From NCBI GenBank assembly GCA_013339895.1, contig JABACO010000012.1, forward strand, positions 6,190,248 through 6,254,247: 64,000 nt of DNA, written 5' to 3'. The stretch's first letter is position 1. Each line of letters opens with the position of its first letter. The translations under genes and the position numbers were made by a program. Under the pieces are notes generated by a model. That model had not been told where the DNA came from, did no database searches, and saw only the letters and a list, made by a program, of their open reading frames with translations. The stretch is from Ephydatia muelleri (lineage: Eukaryota > Porifera > Demospongiae > Spongillida > Spongillidae). Shown here in pieces: positions 60,401-64,000 of this stretch.

Positions 60401-61884
60401 CTCTAAGATGCATGCATATGCTTGCTGCACTTGTAACCTTATAAGTCCATGTACAAAGTAATTATCTTTCTTCTCACACTGGCTAATGAACCCCATTATT
60501 CAGATGATTTCACTTCAGGGGGATGTGCCCTCTACTGCGCAAAGCGCAGAAGCCTTTAGCAATATAGCAATACTGACTCGTACATTAATAATCACTTATC
60601 TCTCAATACAAAAACAAGATTTCGTATACTTCAGTATGTAGCGAGTTTATGCATTTTTGTCATACAGTGAGGTGAAGAGCCTTTGTGGTCGCTTTTGAAT
60701 AAACATTTCTACAACTTCGTGTGCATCAACAATACAGTTATAATGAAAGTCTTCCTTCACCCATACTGGAGCGGAGAGAGCTTTTCAATCTTCAAAAAGC
60801 TGAAAATGATCTCTCTGCTTTGCAACTTGTTACAGGTATTATGCAACCAATCGAAAATAAACTTTGCAGGTTTGGGAAGGTGTCTTGGTCACAACATATA
60901 AGGGATTGTAGCAAGGTGCGGAGTACATTTTCCTTACTCCTAGCCCACTTGTCTTTCCAAATATCAAGTTCCACATACAAACTTTCGTATTGGGGCAAAT
61001 CATCATGGTACATATTCAAAATTTGAATAATACTCTTAAAATCCTGTTGTACAATGCACAGAATTTTAGCAAGAAACAGCTGTAGTAATCCTTTAATGCT
61101 GGCTTTGTCTCTTCACTAAAACGATTTTTGAGCTGAGCTAAAACCTCATCAATAAAAGGTATAACTATAGATAACCTGTAAAAATCAAAAGCTGTATTGG
61201 CACGATGGTTTGCTCTATGCAATTGTTTTGCCGCAACTGCAACTCTATCTTCATCTCCTGCAGATTTTGAAATTCTGAGTATTTCCTGATACCAGATTGG
61301 GTATCTCGTATCTATATTCGGACGATTTTATGTCACATCATCAATGGCAGAATCTATATTCCAGAATGCTTCATAGGTTACATGCATGTCAGTATTGCAC
61401 TTGCATGCATATTCAAAGTGCAACACAATATAACACAGTGCTGCATGAATGGTGAGGCAGATAATTCTCGTTTTGTGAGCATGCCTGTTTGTATGTACTT
61501 GGCGTTCAAAGAGTTAAAGTGTCCGAATTATCAAGGTGTCATTTTTGTTCAGGGGTTTGAACTTTCCAGGTAAGTAGTTTGAAACCTACAGATAGTGTCC
61601 TGTTGATTGAGGTGTCCTTATTTCAGGAAGTCTGTGTTTAGGAGTTCCCCTGTAGTACTACATGTATTGAAATGACGATATGGTCATTTCTATTTACAAC
61701 AATGAATTTACCTTTTATTATTAATAAAAATCAGAATTACCACTTTATCTAATTTTGTAAACATAGTTGCATGTAATTATCTAAGCCATAAACTTTATTC
61801 ATATTGCTGTGACCAATTTCGTTACAGATGATGCAGTGGATAACCCAAATGCACAGAACATGGAAATGACAACATCTCGTTTGA
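45485..61884 (+). CDS. Ig-FN3 single-pass membrane protein (3' end uncertain)
   Basis: Cell-surface adhesion or receptor-like protein. Exons read as 45485-45803 (or 45519-45803), 46134-46403, 46538-46579, 46699-46719, 59620-59712 and 61828-61884, all joined in phase 1. The first begins MMHMYLIFLIAAYLQ, a plausible short signal peptide, but CATCGCAG at 45511-45518 could instead be an acceptor with the signal exon further upstream. Then come an Ig-like domain (VCLGSVSNISC to HILCRILL, about 85 residues) and an FN3 domain (PSIPSNLMAVATGTTLKLTW to YEATVMAYCG). Two tiny exons encode a Ser/Thr/Pro stalk. The TM exon reads GGIVAGAGVLILTSILLLAA followed by CCRQRRK, a stop-transfer signal. The cytoplasmic exon is DAVDNPNAQNMEMTTSRL. 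Further exons beyond 61884 are likely. The 12.9-kb intron 46720-59619 holds nested transposons. The specific family is not recognised. Confidence 0.72.
46937..47450. repeat. Intronic direct duplication, ~170-bp unit
   Basis: Copy 1 about 46937-47109 and copy 2 about 47281-47450 share TGAAATATATCAAACACTGC and GAGGGTACAGCCTAGTGTTC with scattered differences. Confidence 0.9.
47516..47915. repeat. Second intronic direct duplication, ~175-200-bp unit
   Basis: Copy 1 (47516-47690) and copy 2 (47717-47915) share CAATGGGCAGGGCA(G/A)CAGCATGGG and AATGAAGGA.(T/C)AGCACAAATT. They are more diverged than the preceding pair, and copy 2 has an insertion. Confidence 0.8.
47964..48088 (+). repeat. 5' LTR, left part
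   Basis: Matches 58961-59085 of the 3' LTR and ends at the DNA transposon insertion; the rest of this LTR is 54790-54859. The last six bases, TGTACA, are the target duplication. Confidence 0.95.
48864..50008 (-). CDS. Second protein of the Plavaka-like transposon, 300 residues, unknown family
   Basis: Exons on the - strand: 50008-49595, 49536-49462, 49405-49292, 49213-49106 and 49055-48864. All introns are phase 0 with GT-AG ends, giving 300 residues. Residues 1-75 are Ser/Thr-rich and likely disordered. Residues 85-130 form a predicted coiled coil (ICEELKRLRRIVEVLQAEQK). The middle (139-200: CVQLAVLFCNNVRR, VMGVDAVIPHKLQKALKFC) is compact, hydrophobic and basic and faintly resembles BEN-type DNA-binding domains, which I would not rely on. 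The C-terminus (237-300) has a Trp-Ile-containing helix and an acidic tail. By position it parallels the accessory TNPA of plant En/Spm: a second product that could bind subterminal motifs or regulate transposition. That role is inference. Clean splicing and an unbroken frame argue for selection or recent activity. Confidence 0.75.
50009..50110. promoter_or_regulatory. Divergent promoter of the DNA transposon
   Basis: Only 102 bases separate the start codons of the two divergent genes. The stretch contains GGCCACGTGGTCG, an E-box-like palindrome (about 50073-50085), and GCCCGCCAACGAATAAA. A shared bidirectional promoter is the simplest reading. Confidence 0.5.
50111..54548 (+). CDS. Plavaka-like transposase, 969 residues, 16 exons
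   Basis: Cut-and-paste transposase. Exons: 50111-50135, 50222-50361, 50416-50524, 50612-50718, 50773-50886, 50937-51061, 51325-51481, 51539-51763, 51978-52397, 52456-52634, 52685-52967, 53029-53222, 53286-53429, 53492-53612, 53930-54157 and 54210-54548; every boundary is GT-AG and in phase, with no internal stop. A C2H2 zinc finger lies at residues 12-34 (Cys12, Cys15, His28, His34), then an acidic linker (56-91). The RNase H-like core includes LVLFSDDTSGNKSKKWHKF (Asp364/365), NPQASKLVNHLGGSANKYCR, LPVEALHIIPLGICKAFL, YQSFVGRDYKAW and FCAERPESFNSNIR then APSRDIA, the blocks I associate with fungal Plavaka transposases (TPVE.LH, SLVGRDFK, ATE.FESFN, APSRDIA). Glu695 in RPESFN is the likely third catalytic acid. 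The C-terminal ~190 residues are not recognised. It looks functional; activity is untested. Confidence 0.87.
54790..54859 (+). repeat. 5' LTR, right part
   Basis: Begins with the TGTACA duplication and continues CGTGTTCAGTCTTTGATCAA to GATACAACA, matching the 3' LTR to its end. Confidence 0.95.
58961..59150 (+). repeat. 3' LTR of the Ty3/Gypsy element
   Basis: 190 bases, TGTTATG...ATACAACA, uninterrupted. It serves as the reference that reveals the split 5' LTR. Confidence 0.95.
60242..60266. repeat. Run of 25 C
   Basis: Homopolymer immediately left of the hAT-derived element, in the last intron found of the Ig-FN3 gene. Confidence 0.9.
60267..61535 (-). mobile_element. hAT-type DNA transposon remnant with long inverted ends
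   Basis: CGGACACTTT..AACTCTTTGAACGCCAA at 60273-60313 recurs inverted at 61499-61525, and weaker similarity continues about 100 bases inward (CACCATTCATGCA, GTTAGATATTGTGT). Inside, on the - strand, 61350-60700 encodes a hAT C-terminal piece: QLHRANHRANTAFDFYR, IPFIDEVLAQLKNRFSEE and, in the dimerisation domain, LPVTSC-type IPVTSCKAERSFSAF. The frame shifts at least twice (for example between the segment ending near 61016 and the RSFSAF segment, and again just after it), and the N-terminal two thirds are absent, so it is a dead, internally deleted copy. Confidence 0.8.
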
Positions 61885-64000
61885 GTCAGTTACATTTTGC
61901 ATATAGCAATAAATGCAGTGGGCTGATGTACTTATTTTGAGGAGCAATTTATTCATTGTACTCAGTTATGTATTTAATGGAAACAAGGTTACATCTAGTA
62001 CTGTTGTTATTTAATACTTGTTTAGATTTCATGTAAAAGAAACTAGCATCAGTAGTGTACTGCGTGTAATTGTTTAAAACTTAAAATAATTATCATGCTA
62101 TAGAACGTTCAGATCACCTTAACAAGCTGGCATGAGAGTTGGTAACTAGATAGCAGCTGTGATCAATTGTCTTGCAGGTATATTTATAGCAAGAAATAAC
62201 AGTGCATAACCCATTATGTATTTATTTACGTGCTACCCAACCAGTATAGAAGACGTAGTAGAATTTGTAGGTAGCTACATGCACTTGATACACTCTTTAA
62301 CAGTAAATTGATTGTATTTACCTATGATAAAGTAGCATAAATGTTTTAGAAACAACTGGAGTCTTTTGGTTTGGCAGGTAAGCTGCTTCTGTACTAAGGC
62401 ACTCATCCCTCTATATATCATTCTTAATATTCTCTGGAAAACATGTTAAACATCGATTCAGAAAAGGACGTTGCAAGGCATCTGTTATTTGCATTGTGTC
62501 TTTCTGTTACTGATAAACCAACAGGCTAGGGCTGTTTTTTATGTGAGTGCATTGTTTTATGAAGCCAATCCCAGCTGGTACTTGGCACACAGGTATTTAA
62601 CTTACTGTTTTCAACCTCTCTTTCCTCTGCATAATTTATGTGTTGGGAGCAGAGGCTAGCATATATGAATATCATTTCATTTAGTCATTGCTACTATGTG
62701 TACAAACGGTTTGAGGATGCACAATTGCAACAATTTTCATACATCAATTGATCTCTGCTCTTCCACAATTAGGTTTATGTTACAGCTCCTGTACCATGAT
62801 GTGCAATTTATTTCAATGTCAATGTGTTCCAGTAGTGGCAATGAAAACTGTTTCAGTTTAGATGTTACATTCATCTCTCTGTACTTAAAGTAATGATCAG
62901 CAGAACATAGCCCCCATCGCATAGGTCCATATATCAGAATAGAATACCTTCCAATCAAGAAGCTGTTTCACATCTTTAATGTGGAAACTAACAATAGAGC
63001 CCAGGCATACTGAATAAAAGGGATGTGCAAAGGTCATGCCTTTTGAAAAGGCAAAGATAATGTAACTAAAGCATCCATCTGTTTCAATTTAGAAATATTT
63101 GAGCTTTTTCAGCACAATGTACCACAGAGAATTTGATATAGTGTAACCACTTATTTTCACCTCCAAATATGAATAACAAATTTTTTGGTCGAAGCTCATA
63201 ATGCAGATATTCATTAGTGGGCTAGAAAAGAAAACTTTTCAATTCTACTAGCATGTTGCGCAAAACTTAGTGTCCCATCAACTACTGTTTCTTTACCACA
63301 AGATATTACTGTGTGTGTGTACATTTGAATGAGAAGGAATAGATTGAAGCCTTCTGAGGTTCAGAATGGTACCGTGCTGCTGTTTCAGCATTTATATACA
63401 TGTATTCGATTAGACTTACATGTATGTCTTATGTCAAACTTTTGAAACTAAAATAATGTGAATTGGATTATTTAGAAATCAGTTCCATACTAGCCTGCAG
63501 GTTGGAGGAAATTTATTTTTTTAATTACACTTTTTCAATGCTTCAATTGTCTAGGGCAGATGTGTTATTATGTTTCTGAAATGCAACATTGCTTTTTGTG
63601 AAATAGTATTTCATTTCACTTTATTGTTATAAATTAGTACCAAATACTGTAGCATTGGAGCAATTTACAAAATACCACTATTAAAATAAGTATGAAAAAT
63701 AAACACAACAACTTGTCTGCACGTAATTACATAAAGATACATTGTGTGAAAACCAATAATTCCAGAGCTACATGTAAATCTCCCAAACATTACAAGGATG
63801 TACAGATGGGTATACATGGCATGTTACATGTAATGACATAATTTGGTTCATACTGGCCATTTGCATCTAATCGTGCTCACCTACATGTATCAGTATCATG
63901 TATTGTCATCTTCTACAATATTCAAATGTGAACAGCAGTCTTCTATGACAGCAGTCAAATTAAAATGCTAATAGAGGATGTTTGTCTTTACTGTAGCCTG
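61885..64000. other. 3' region of the Ig-FN3 gene or downstream intron
   Basis: No exon could be placed with confidence. 62350-62368 has AG and GT boundaries and the right incoming phase but is only 19 bases. Reading through from 61884 without splicing would give a stop about 18 codons later. The remainder is AT-rich sequence with frequent ACATGTA motifs and no recognised domain. Confidence 0.4.

Overview
The window looks like nuclear DNA of an early-branching animal, most likely a demosponge. Genes are intron-rich with GT-AG splicing, introns are packed with (GT)n/(CA)n microsatellites and minisatellites, and the first gene has the Ig-Ig-Ig-TM-TIR layout described for sponge IgTIR receptors. 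The organism call is inference; the gene calls rest on reconstructed exons whose splice phases agree.

Layout. (1) 572-4510 (+): an IgTIR receptor (signal peptide, three Ig domains, one membrane helix, cytoplasmic TIR). (2) 6571-10046 (-): a COA1-like mitochondrial assembly factor whose first and last exons are clear and whose middle is unresolved. (3) 11269-24657 (+): a 19-coding-exon MAP3K2/3 (MEKK2/3) orthologue with an N-terminal PB1 domain and complete kinase domain, head-to-head with the COA1-like gene. One of its introns holds a 1.6-kb G-rich satellite. (4) 25394-27518 (+): a 176-residue dispanin/CD225 (IFITM-like) protein with PPxY-type motifs. (5) 29689-30417 (-): an intronless omega-type glutathione S-transferase. 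(6) 30.4-45.4 kb: gene-poor and repeat-rich, with a MITE, a duplicated block, and an old Ty3/Gypsy relic split by a younger Gmr1-like LTR element in which integrase precedes reverse transcriptase. (7) 45485-61884 (+), possibly running past the window: an Ig-FN3-TM cell-surface protein. Its 12.9-kb intron holds a Ty3/Gypsy element whose 5' LTR is split by a 6.7-kb DNA transposon.

The most unusual object is that DNA transposon (48089-54789). It has short terminal inverted repeats and a 6-bp target duplication. It carries a 16-exon, 969-codon transposase of Plavaka (EnSpm/CACTA-related) type that reads without a break, and a divergently transcribed five-exon second gene of 300 codons that I do not recognise. 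It looks young and complete.

Functionally, an IgTIR receptor, a MEKK2/3 kinase and a CD225 protein lie within 27 kb. In vertebrates MEKK3 acts downstream of IL-1R/TLR receptors and CD225 proteins (IFITMs) restrict viruses, so the cluster may be immunity-related, but co-regulation is not shown by the sequence.
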